Position numbers and translations under genes: made by a program. Source: Hymenobacter psychrophilus (GTDB taxonomy: Bacteria; Bacteroidota; Bacteroidia; Cytophagales; Hymenobacteraceae). From it: a stretch of DNA of 64,000 nucleotides. Where the stretch lies: assembly GCF_900107135.1 (NCBI RefSeq), contig NZ_FNOV01000005.1, positions 293,753-357,752 of the forward strand, given 5' to 3'. The notes beneath the pieces are model-generated. The model ran no database searches. It worked only from the letters and a program-made list of their open reading frames with translations, and had not been told where the DNA came from. Of this stretch, positions 8,215-14,843 are shown piece by piece; within the stretch, counting starts at the first letter, position 1; each line of letters begins with the position of its first letter.

Positions 8215-8772
8215 TTAATTTTTCTGGTTGAATTCCCGCTCTAGTTCCCGCACGATATCCTCGGGCTCCAGCATGCGGCCGGGGCCGCTCAGGCCGCTGG
8301 CCAGCTCGCCGGCCGGCGACTCCCATACCGTGTTGCCGTAGCTGCGCAGGCGCGCCAGGTTGGCCTGCGTGGCCGGGTGCCGGTACATATCCAGGTCCAT
8401 GGCCGGGGCCACAAACACGGGGCAGCGGGCCGAGAGATACACGGCGTCAAGCAGCGTGTCGCAGAGGCCGCCAGCCAAGTGTGCCAGGGTGTTGGCCGAG
8501 GCCGGGGCTACCACCAGCGCATCGGCCCACAGGCCCAGCTCGACGTGGTTGTGCCATTCGCCGGCCCGCTCATCCTTCAGGAAACCCTGCAATACCGGGT
8601 TTTTGGAAAGCGTGGCCAGTGTGAGCGGCGTAACAAAGGCGGTGGCGGCCGGTGTCAGCACCACGCGCACTTCGCTTCCCGCTTTCACCAGCAGGCGCAC
8701 CAGTGGCGCGGCTTTGTAGGCGGCAATGCTACCACTCACACCCAGCAGAATTTTCCGGCTCTGTAGCGACAT
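8215..8772 (-). CDS. coaC: Phosphopantothenoylcysteine decarboxylase (CoaC domain as a separate ORF)
   Basis: HFCD-type flavoprotein decarboxylating 4'-phosphopantothenoylcysteine to phosphopantetheine. 185 aa from the ATG at 8772; an in-frame ATG at 8793 adds seven residues. GVSGSIAAYKA binds FMN, HNHVELG holds the active-site histidine, and PAMDLDMYRHPAT corresponds to the PxMNxxMW motif with Asp in place of Asn. The C-terminal clamp reads ELASGLSGPGRMLEP. In characterised CoaC proteins a cysteine sits in this clamp and completes the reduction step; here I see serine. The frame ends with TAA one codon before the coaB ATG. Confidence 0.88.
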   Translation of the reverse strand: MSLQSRKILLGVSGSIAAYKAAPLVRLLVKAGSEVRVVLTPAATAFVTPLTLATLSKNPVLQGFLKDERAGEWHNHVELGLWADALVVAPASANTLAHLAGGLCDTLLDAVYLSARCPVFVAPAMDLDMYRHPATQANLARLRSYGNTVWESPAGELASGLSGPGRMLEPEDIVRELEREFNQKN

Positions 8773-8859
8773 ACGCGAAGTTGGGCGAAGCATGATTCTG
8801 CCTCGGGGTTAAAGTTGAGTTCGGCTGGCGGCGTAGTACGCATTCACCTTACACACCAA

Positions 8860-8901
8860 AGCCTCCCCGCCACCCGGATTCGTCCGGATGGCAGGGAGGC
8901 T
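8860..8901 (-). terminator. Intrinsic terminator after rpoZ
   Basis: Stem AGCCTCCC-GCCA-CCGGA / TCCGG-TGGC-GGGAGGCT (as read on the plus strand, with small bulges). On the minus strand it is followed by TTTGGTGTG. It separates rpoZ from coaC. Confidence 0.65.
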
Positions 8902-8923
8902 GCGGCTGGCTGGGAAAGCCAAG

Positions 8924-9256
8924 CTACGCGTTCTTCTCGGCTTCCTGCTCGGGCGTGCTGAAATACACCTTGCCTTCCAGAAACTCCTCGATGGCGAGGT
9001 TGGTAGGCTTGGGCAGACGCTCGTAGTGCTTGGAAATCTCGATTTGCTCGCGGTTTTCAAACACTTCCTCCAGGTTATCGACGGTAGTGGCAAACTCGGC
9101 CAGCTTCCCGTTGAGCTCCTCTTTCAGGTTGATTGACAGCTGGTTGGCTCGCTTCGAAATAATAGCGATGCTCTCGTACACATTGCCGGTTTCGGGGGTG
9201 AAATCCGACATGTTGCGGGTGACGATGGAGGCGGAGATGTTGTTGGGCGTCTTCAT
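8924..9256 (-). CDS. rpoZ: DNA-directed RNA polymerase omega subunit
   Basis: Small subunit that helps assemble and stabilise RNA polymerase by holding beta-prime. 110 aa, Bacteroidota type, longer than the E. coli protein. SIVTRNMSDF, NVYESIAIISKRANQLS and the C-terminal KPTNLAIEEFLEGKV are the recognisable core. It lies 46 bp downstream of bamD in the same direction, so probably one transcript, and a terminator follows it at about 8860-8901. The bamD-rpoZ-coaBC-porD order is a conserved Bacteroidota arrangement and supports the call, since omega is hard to recognise by motif alone. Confidence 0.9.
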   Translation of the reverse strand: MKTPNNISASIVTRNMSDFTPETGNVYESIAIISKRANQLSINLKEELNGKLAEFATTVDNLEEVFENREQIEISKHYERLPKPTNLAIEEFLEGKVYFSTPEQEAEKNA

Positions 9257-9302
9257 ATGATGAATGTTCGGGGTTCTTAAGTGAAACCGCGCGCGGAAAG
9301 CC

Positions 9303-10130
9303 TTACTTGGCGGCGGCCGTATTGGCCACTTTCAGCTTGTCGGCAGCCGCGCGGGCATTGTCGTACATTTTTTCGGCGTCTTTCAGCTGTTTGCTCTGCG
9401 GAAAGGTATCGATGAAGCTCTGGTAAAACGCCAGGGTTTCGTTATAGCGTTCCAATTGCTTTTCGGCTACCGATTCGGTGGCCAGATCGAACTGGGCATT
9501 GAGCTTCAGGAAAGCCGCCTGCTCGCCGTAGGCCGAGGCCGGGTACTGCTGCTGGAAGTTGGTGAAAGCCGTAACGGCCGACTGGTAGTAGCGCAGATCG
9601 TAGTAGAGCTTGGCCGACAGAAAGGCCTTGTTCTCCAGCTTCTTCTGCAGCTCCTGCGACATGCTTTCCACTTCGGGCCGGAACTTGCTTTCGGGATACC
9701 GATTCAGAAATTCCTGAATTACCTCCAGCGCCGTGTAAGTATTGGTCTGGTCGAGCTGAAACTCCGGCGAATCTTTGAACAACGACTTAGCCTGCATGAA
9801 ATAAGCCTCCTGGGCATACTCCGAGTTAGGATAGGTGTCGTGGAAGGTTTTAAAGTAGTAGGCACTCAGCGTGTAGTTGCGCTGGCGGTAGTTGGTGTTG
9901 GCGAAGTAGAACTGCGCCTTCTCGGCCTCCGGACGACCCTTGAGCAGCGGAATCAGTTCCTCCAGCAGCGTGCCGGCCTTGAAGAAATCCTCCTTCTCGT
10001 AGTACTGGATGGCAGCTTCATACTTTTTGTTCACATCGGTGCTCTTGAGCAGCTTCTGATAGCCGGAGCAGGAACTGAGAAGCGTGGCGCTCAGCAGCAG
10101 AACAAAGAAAGCAGGACGGAATGACAGCAT
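9303..10130 (-). CDS. bamD: Outer membrane assembly lipoprotein BamD
   Basis: Lipoprotein component of the beta-barrel assembly machinery, on the periplasmic face of the outer membrane. 275 aa from the ATG at 10130. The signal peptide ends in a lipobox (LLSSC, Cys about residue 21). The rest is TPR-like helical repeats: KYEAAIQYYEKEDFFKAGTLL, then AQFYFANTNYRQRNY and LSAYYFKTFHDTYPNSEYA, which is the family signature. A TACCTTTG promoter element ends only 7 bp before the ATG, so the mRNA may have almost no leader. The alternative upstream ATG (10148) lies beyond that box and is unlikely to be used. Confidence 0.93.
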   Translation of the reverse strand: MLSFRPAFFVLLLSATLLSSCSGYQKLLKSTDVNKKYEAAIQYYEKEDFFKAGTLLEELIPLLKGRPEAEKAQFYFANTNYRQRNYTLSAYYFKTFHDTYPNSEYAQEAYFMQAKSLFKDSPEFQLDQTNTYTALEVIQEFLNRYPESKFRPEVESMSQELQKKLENKAFLSAKLYYDLRYYQSAVTAFTNFQQQYPASAYGEQAAFLKLNAQFDLATESVAEKQLERYNETLAFYQSFIDTFPQSKQLKDAEKMYDNARAAADKLKVANTAAAK

Positions 10131-10137
10131 AAGGGCG

Positions 10138-10145
10138 CAAAGGTA
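10138..10145 (-). promoter_or_regulatory. -7 element TACCTTTG abutting the bamD start
   Basis: On the minus strand TACCTTTG is followed by seven bases and then the bamD ATG. With transcription usually starting a few bases after this box, the message would be leaderless or nearly so. Confidence 0.65.
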
Positions 10146-10183
10146 CAAATTAGTAGTTGGTAGTAGTTAGCCGGCCGTTCCAG

Positions 10184-10258
10184 ATTCCCAGGGCTGAAGC
10201 CCTGGGCTACGGAGCCGAGCCGAAAACCTGACTAGCCCAGAGCTTCAGCCCTGGTAAA
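10184..10258. repeat. Imperfect palindrome CCCAGGGCTGAAGCCCTGGG / CCAGAGCTTCAGCCCTGG
   Basis: The left part is itself a hairpin (CCAGGGCTGAAGCCCTGG) and the right part, AGCCCAGAGCTTCAGCCCTGG, repeats it in inverted form. It lies between the end of the OstA-like gene and the bamD promoter; the bases at 10148-10170 (TTAGTAGTTGGTAGTAGTTAG) have a 7-bp period. Confidence 0.6.
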
Positions 10259-10273
10259 CCAGAACCGTCGGGC

Positions 10274-11902
10274 TTATTTCCTGGCCGGCGCTTTACCCTT
10301 GGATTTGACCGGCGACTTGCGGACCGGAACGGGCTTCTTTTTCGGTTTGGCCAGGGCCAAGGCAAAGTGCTTGCCCAGCGTCTGGCGGCGGGTGGGCCGG
10401 TCGTCGGGTCGCCACCGGAAGTCCTTGAGCCGGGCTTCCTCGGGATTCAGCTCATTGGGCGGGATGAACTTGGCTTCGGGGTTGGTAATAAAACTGATGG
10501 TTTGCAGCTCGTCGTCGGCAAAGCGCAGGGCCATGGTAGCCGAGAGCGACTTGTTGACGCCCGATACGGCCGTGTCGCCCTCAAGAGCATAGTAGAGGCT
10601 CTCGGCGTTGCCAACCACGTCAATTTTTTTTATCGACTTCTCCCCGAAGTAGGCTACCATGGTGCGGCCCTTCACTTGGTTGTAGTTGCCAATCGTGTCG
10701 AGCCCGATGCTGAAAGCGTGGCCATAGAGCCGCATCTGGTCGATTTTACCCCGGCGCTGCCGGATTTCCATCGAGTCGGCCGTCAGCTGGTTTTTCTTGG
10801 TCCACAGCACCGGATCGTGGCTGAGGTAGATGACGGAGTCCTGCCGGTCGTAGGTGAGCGAGTCGGCCCGGCCCTGTAAATCGGCGCGAAAGATGCGCGC
10901 CTTTTTATAGGCGTAAATCACGGCACCCTTATTAAGCGGCGGCTTACCCTCAATGCTGACCAGCGTATCGGCCGTGAGGTAGAGCGTGTCTTTGCCCGAA
11001 ATGTTGCGCATCACGGGCCGGCTACCGTACACTTTAGCGCGGCCCTGGGCCCGCCAGTAGCGCCCCACGTCGCCCCGTATTTCCAGGTTGTCCTTCTTGG
11101 AAATCATCGACACCCGGCCCGTCGCCACGCCATAGGCAGTCAGCTCGTTGTAGAACAGCTTGTCGCCGCCGAGCAGGTATTCGGGTGTTTCAATTTTGGC
11201 GTTCCTGCCAAAGTTGGCCTCTTTGGTGATGGTGTTGTAGGTGCCGTTTTCGGCGTACAGGTTTTTGTCTTTGCCCGTAATGCGCGTAGGGCCGAAGAAG
11301 TAGGCCACTTTGCTAACGGTGTTATACTGCAGCGTATCGGTCGTGATAACGTTTTCGGGCGTTACCAGCTTCACATTGCGCTTGAAGCTGAATACTTTGC
11401 TGACGGTGTTGTAGTAGCCGAACTGGCTGTCGAGCGTGTTTTTGGGGTCCTGCAGATGGCCGCCGGTGCTGTAATAGGCCAGGTTGTTGGCCAGGTCGTA
11501 GTCGAGCAGCTGGGTGGTGAGGGTCATGCGCGGATCGCGCAGCGTTACGTTGCCCGTTATGCGGGCCTTGCGGGTGTCGCCGTCGTAGGTGCCGCGGTTG
11601 CCGGTTATCGTGATGGTGTCGTTCTGGATAATGCGCACATTGCTGAACGCCTCGATGGCGTTGCGCTCCAGATACTGGTACATCGAGTCGGCGTAGAGCA
11701 GCGTGGTGCCCTGGCGCAGGCTCACGTTGCCCAGCAGCTTGCGAATTTCGACACCATTAAAACTACCACCCTCCAGCGAGTTGGCGGTCAGCAGCTCAAT
11801 CGGCTGGCCGCTACCGGGCTTGGCAGCAGGCTTTGCCTGCGACCACCCCAGCAGCGGCAGTGCCAGCAGTAAAACAAGAAAAACAGACTTGGAAAGCGAC
11901 AT
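10274..11902 (-). CDS. OstA/LptA-like protein
   Basis: Exported protein with the OstA/LptA-type beta-jellyroll repeat, expected to act in lipopolysaccharide transport across the periplasm. 542 aa. Signal peptide MSLSKSVFLVLLLALPLLGWSQA. The N-terminal part carries the family pattern VEIRKLLGNVSLRQGTTLLY, LYADSMYQYLERN, then ITITGNRGTYDGDTRKARI and GNVTLRDPRM. The repeats of 20-25 residues continue to about 440, and the tail is basic and proline-rich (KPKKKPVPVRKSP). It is longer than classical LptA, as is common for the Bacteroidota version. A TACCTTTG box ends 7 bp before its ATG. It is not clear whether it works as LptA or as part of an LptD-like bridge. Confidence 0.85.
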   Translation of the reverse strand: MSLSKSVFLVLLLALPLLGWSQAKPAAKPGSGQPIELLTANSLEGGSFNGVEIRKLLGNVSLRQGTTLLYADSMYQYLERNAIEAFSNVRIIQNDTITITGNRGTYDGDTRKARITGNVTLRDPRMTLTTQLLDYDLANNLAYYSTGGHLQDPKNTLDSQFGYYNTVSKVFSFKRNVKLVTPENVITTDTLQYNTVSKVAYFFGPTRITGKDKNLYAENGTYNTITKEANFGRNAKIETPEYLLGGDKLFYNELTAYGVATGRVSMISKKDNLEIRGDVGRYWRAQGRAKVYGSRPVMRNISGKDTLYLTADTLVSIEGKPPLNKGAVIYAYKKARIFRADLQGRADSLTYDRQDSVIYLSHDPVLWTKKNQLTADSMEIRQRRGKIDQMRLYGHAFSIGLDTIGNYNQVKGRTMVAYFGEKSIKKIDVVGNAESLYYALEGDTAVSGVNKSLSATMALRFADDELQTISFITNPEAKFIPPNELNPEEARLKDFRWRPDDRPTRRQTLGKHFALALAKPKKKPVPVRKSPVKSKGKAPARK

Positions 11903-11909
11903 TTCGGCG

Positions 11910-11917
11910 CAAAGGTA
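11910..11917 (-). promoter_or_regulatory. -7 element TACCTTTG abutting the OstA-like gene start
   Basis: TACCTTTG on the minus strand, then seven bases, then ATG. The spacing equals that at bamD, so this too is a candidate leaderless promoter. Confidence 0.65.
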
Positions 11918-11984
11918 CGGAAGAGGTGCTGCTAACGCGTTTCTTTGTGGAATAGTACGATTAGACGGGAAGAGAGAATTTTAA

Positions 11985-12148
11985 AGCCAAGGCTAGAAAG
12001 CTAGTTCCCCTCCTTGGAAAGGAGGGGCTAGGGGTGGTTGATTCGTCAGAACGACTACCCAATCCTAATCCACCAGAGTCGTTCTGCTACCATCAACCAC
12101 CTCTAACCCCTCCTTTCCAAGGAGGGGGACTAGTTTCTAGCCTTGGCT
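11985..12148. repeat. 164-bp imperfect palindrome
   Basis: The left arm runs AGCCAAGGCTAGAAAG, then CCCCTCCTTGGAAAGGAGGGG, GGGGTGGTTG and CAGAACGAC. The right arm gives the complement in reverse order and ends AGCCTTGGCT. The inner block CTCCTTGGAAAGGAG is itself palindromic. It fills the divergent gap between the OstA-like gene and tilS and ends ten bases before the tilS ATG. Confidence 0.9.
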
Positions 12149-12157
12149 ACCGCTTCC

Positions 12158-13486
12158 ATGCTCGACCAGATTCAAGCCTACATTCAAGAATACACCCTCT
12201 TCTCCTCCACCGATACCCTGCTGGTAGCCGTCAGTGGCGGCCTCGATTCGGTGGTGCTGGCCGACGTGCTGCACCGGCTGGAGCAGCCGTTTGCCGTGGC
12301 CCACTGCCACTTCGGGCTGCGCGGCGAGGAGGCCGACGCCGACGAGGAGTTCGTGCGCAAGCTGGCCCAGCAGTACAAAGTGCCCTACTTCGTCGAGTTT
12401 TTCCAGACCAAAAAATTTGCCGACCAGGAAGGCATTTCAACCCAGATGGCGGCCCGGGCATTGCGCTACGAGTGGTTCGAGCGGGTACGCCAGCAGCAGG
12501 GCTACGCCGCCATTGCCACCGCCCACCACCAGCGCGACGCGGCCGAAACCATGCTGCTCAACCTCACCCACGGCACTGGCCTGGCGGGTTTGCACGGCAT
12601 CCGGGCCAGAACCGGCCACCTCGTGCGGCCTTTGCTGGCCGTGAGCAAGCCCGATTTGTTCGACTACGTGGTGGAAAACCGCCTCGTGTGGCGTGAGGAT
12701 GCCAGCAACGACTCGCCGGTGTACCAGCGCAACCGCCTGCGCCTGGAGGTGCTGCCGGTGCTGCGCGACATCAACCCCAACCTCGACCACACCATGAGCA
12801 CCACGGCCGAGCGGGTGGGCGGGGCCGAGGAAATCGTGCGCCGCTACGTGGCCGACACCGCCGCCCAGGCCCAGCGCACCGAACCCGAAGCCACCTACCT
12901 CGATATCCGGCTGCTGCAGAAAACCGCCGCCACGGCCCTGGTGCTGCACGAGCTGCTGCGGCCCTTCGGCTTCGCCTACCCGGTGGTCAAGGACATCGTG
13001 CGAAGCTTTGGGGCCGAGCCGGGCCGCCGCTTCGAGTCGCCGACGCACCTGCTGGTGAAGGACCGGGAGCAGCTCGTCATTACCCCGCGGCGGCTGGCGC
13101 AGTTCGGCACCCACCAGCTCCAGGCGGGCCAGGAGGCACTCAAAATTGACGGGCTGCACCTGCGCACCGAGCTGCTTGAAGTGCCCACCGGCTACGAGCC
13201 GCCCCGCGGCAAGGCCCTGGCCGCCCTCGACGCCGACAAGCTGCGCTTCCCGCTCACAGTGCGCCCCTGGCAGGAGGGCGACTGGTTTATGCCCATCGGC
13301 ATGAAGGGCAAAAAGCTGCTTTCCGACTTCCTCATCGACCAGAAAGTGCCACTCAACCTCAAAGACAGCGTGTGGGTGCTGGCCACCGCCGACGGCAAAA
13401 TTGCCTGGGTTGTCGGCCACCGCCCCGACGAGCGGTTTAAAGTGACGGAGGAGACGGAACGGGTGCTGCTGGTGCGCCGGATGTGA
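12158..13486 (+). CDS. tilS: tRNA(Ile)-lysidine synthase
   Basis: Modifies C34 of the CAU-anticodon tRNA-Ile to lysidine using ATP and lysine, which lets it read AUA. 442 aa. The PP-loop is LLVAVSGGLDSVVLADVL. HCHFGLRGEEADADEEFVR, TAHHQRDAAETMLLNLTHGTG and GIRARTGHLVRPLL follow in the expected order, as does REDASNDSPVYQRNRLR. The C-terminal TilS domain (LTVRPWQEGDWFMPIGMKGKKLLSDF) is complete. The ATG at 12158 is preferred over an in-frame TTG at 12143, because the latter falls in the tip of the adjacent palindrome. Confidence 0.95.
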   Translation: MLDQIQAYIQEYTLFSSTDTLLVAVSGGLDSVVLADVLHRLEQPFAVAHCHFGLRGEEADADEEFVRKLAQQYKVPYFVEFFQTKKFADQEGISTQMAARALRYEWFERVRQQQGYAAIATAHHQRDAAETMLLNLTHGTGLAGLHGIRARTGHLVRPLLAVSKPDLFDYVVENRLVWREDASNDSPVYQRNRLRLEVLPVLRDINPNLDHTMSTTAERVGGAEEIVRRYVADTAAQAQRTEPEATYLDIRLLQKTAATALVLHELLRPFGFAYPVVKDIVRSFGAEPGRRFESPTHLLVKDREQLVITPRRLAQFGTHQLQAGQEALKIDGLHLRTELLEVPTGYEPPRGKALAALDADKLRFPLTVRPWQEGDWFMPIGMKGKKLLSDFLIDQKVPLNLKDSVWVLATADGKIAWVVGHRPDERFKVTEETERVLLVRRM

Positions 13487-13506
13487 AGCTAAACCTTTGA
13501 AGTATA

Positions 13507-13514
13507 TAATTTTG
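13507..13514 (+). promoter_or_regulatory. Candidate -7 element TAATTTTG
   Basis: TAATTTTG fits TAnnTTTG. It would give a leader of roughly 80 bases before the small peptide gene at 13604; the C11 tract lies inside that leader. Confidence 0.4.
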
Positions 13515-13554
13515 TTATTGTAGAAAATTTGTGAGCAAGGGTTTGCTTTTGTCG

Positions 13555-13565
13555 CCCCCCCCCCC
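13555..13565. repeat. Homopolymeric C11 tract
   Basis: Eleven consecutive C in an otherwise AT-rich leader, 38 bp before the ATG of the small secreted peptide. Tracts of this length are prone to slippage. Confidence 0.9.
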
Positions 13566-13603
13566 TTAGTTTTAGTTCATTCATCCACCAAAACCCATTT
13601 ATC

Positions 13604-13885
13604 ATGAAAAAGCTTGTATTATTGGCCACATTCGTGTGTGGCGTATCGTTTGGCAGTATGGCTGCTGATGGCAAAGCGCAGATAGAGAAAATGGTGAAAC
13701 AACCCGTTGAGCAAGTATTAATTGTTCAACAAGATAGCCTCCTTGCAGAACATAATGAAGCATTGGTTAAAAAACCTTTGTTTAATATGCTTTTCGATGT
13801 ATGTGGTCATCAGGAATATGTATGTTGTCTCACTTTTGGCGGAGCTGTTGAATATGGTGCCTTTCTAACAGCTACATACTGTTAG
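13604..13885 (+). CDS. Small secreted cysteine-containing peptide, unknown function
   Basis: 93 aa. MKKLVLLATFVCGVSFGSMAAD is a convincing signal peptide. The mature part of about 71 residues has an acidic/amphipathic first half (KAQIEKMVKQPVEQVL, then LLAEHNEALVKK) and a C-terminal segment with four cysteines, in the pattern C-x6-C-C-x17-C, ending at the last residue. The base composition is AT-rich relative to tilS. A C11 tract lies in its leader and a strong terminator follows 19 bp after the stop. No family is recognised. Its position just before a GLPGLI gene and a TonB receptor suggests a cell-surface or secreted role, possibly a peptide handled by those proteins, but that is inference from position only. 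Confidence 0.6.
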   Translation: MKKLVLLATFVCGVSFGSMAADGKAQIEKMVKQPVEQVLIVQQDSLLAEHNEALVKKPLFNMLFDVCGHQEYVCCLTFGGAVEYGAFLTATYC

Positions 13886-13903
13886 TTAATATACCTTGAT
13901 TTT

Positions 13904-13945
13904 AAAGGCACTCAACTTATCTTTTAGGTTGAGTGCCTTTTTTTT
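13904..13945 (+). terminator. Strong intrinsic terminator after the small peptide gene
   Basis: Perfect 13-bp stem AAAGGCACTCAAC / GTTGAGTGCCTTT with an 11-nt loop and an immediate run of T. It sits 28 bp before the ATG of the GLPGLI gene and so separates the two transcripts or acts as an attenuator. Confidence 0.92.
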
Positions 13946-13973
13946 AATCATATAACATCAAATTCAACTAATT

Positions 13974-14795
13974 ATGAAAGCTGCTCACTTATTCTTTTTC
14001 CTCTTGATTTTGCCTAATTATATATTAGCACAATCTAAAATTTTTGAACCTGAGAAACCTATCCTGATTGGTATCTATAACCTTTCTTATCAACCAGATT
14101 CCCTAAGTAATGAAAGAAAGAATGAAAGAATGATTCTTACTATTGGAAAAAATATATCATCATTTGAAAGCATGTATTCATACAAGGCTGATTCAATAAT
14201 TGGAAGCCAAGTGCTTGACCAGCCTCTTGTCAATCAATCTTCTATGAACGCGATTATGCCATATCTTAAAACTAATTTTAAATACAAGATTTATAAGAAT
14301 TATCATAACAAAAATATATATTATTATGACAAAATAATTACAAAATCTTACAATATAGAACAGAATAATGATAAAATAAATTGGGTGATTACTGACATGT
14401 ATAAAAAAATTAATAATTATAATTGTCAAAAAGCTACTACGAATTTTGCAGGAAGAAAATGGGTAGGATGGTTTACTAAAGCTATTCCAATATCAGATGG
14501 GCCATACAAATTTATGGGTCTGCCAGGCCTGATTATTGAAATATATGATACTGATGATGACTATCATTTTTTATTAAACGAGTTAAAAAAGGTTACTTAT
14601 CAAGAAGTAATAAAGGTTCCTTTAAATGCTATTAAAACTAATCAAGTTGCTTTTAATGAAGCAAATAGTGCCTATTATCTCCAAGGTGTAATAAAAGTAG
14701 CAAATAACGGAAACCCTCCTGAAGTAGCGCGCCAATTGATAGAAAATTATAAGAAAAAACAGCTAAAAAAGAATAACCCAATAGAACTCAAATGA
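13974..14795 (+). CDS. GLPGLI family protein
   Basis: Exported Bacteroidota-specific protein of the GLPGLI family, function unknown. 273 aa. Signal peptide MKAAHLFFFLLILPNYILAQ. The name-giving motif is seen in full as GPYKFMGLPGLIIEIYD at about residues 176-192, preceded by WVGWFTKAIPISDG, also typical. The gene is very AT-rich (long runs of A/T at third positions, Lys by AAA, Asn by AAT), in sharp contrast with tilS upstream and the TonB receptor 48 bp downstream, so it was probably acquired. GLPGLI genes are commonly found next to TonB-dependent receptors, as here, and the short gap suggests co-transcription. Confidence 0.88.
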   Translation: MKAAHLFFFLLILPNYILAQSKIFEPEKPILIGIYNLSYQPDSLSNERKNERMILTIGKNISSFESMYSYKADSIIGSQVLDQPLVNQSSMNAIMPYLKTNFKYKIYKNYHNKNIYYYDKIITKSYNIEQNNDKINWVITDMYKKINNYNCQKATTNFAGRKWVGWFTKAIPISDGPYKFMGLPGLIIEIYDTDDDYHFLLNELKKVTYQEVIKVPLNAIKTNQVAFNEANSAYYLQGVIKVANNGNPPEVARQLIENYKKKQLKKNNPIELK

Positions 14796-14843
14796 GCCTA
14801 GCGCTCGGCTGACAAGCCAAGAAAATTATTAAACATTCTATAG

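Noticed and set aside
13604..13885. Lanthipeptide or other RiPP precursor
   Set aside because: The N-terminus is a Sec signal peptide rather than a RiPP leader and no modification enzyme is encoded nearby; only a general secreted-peptide call is kept.
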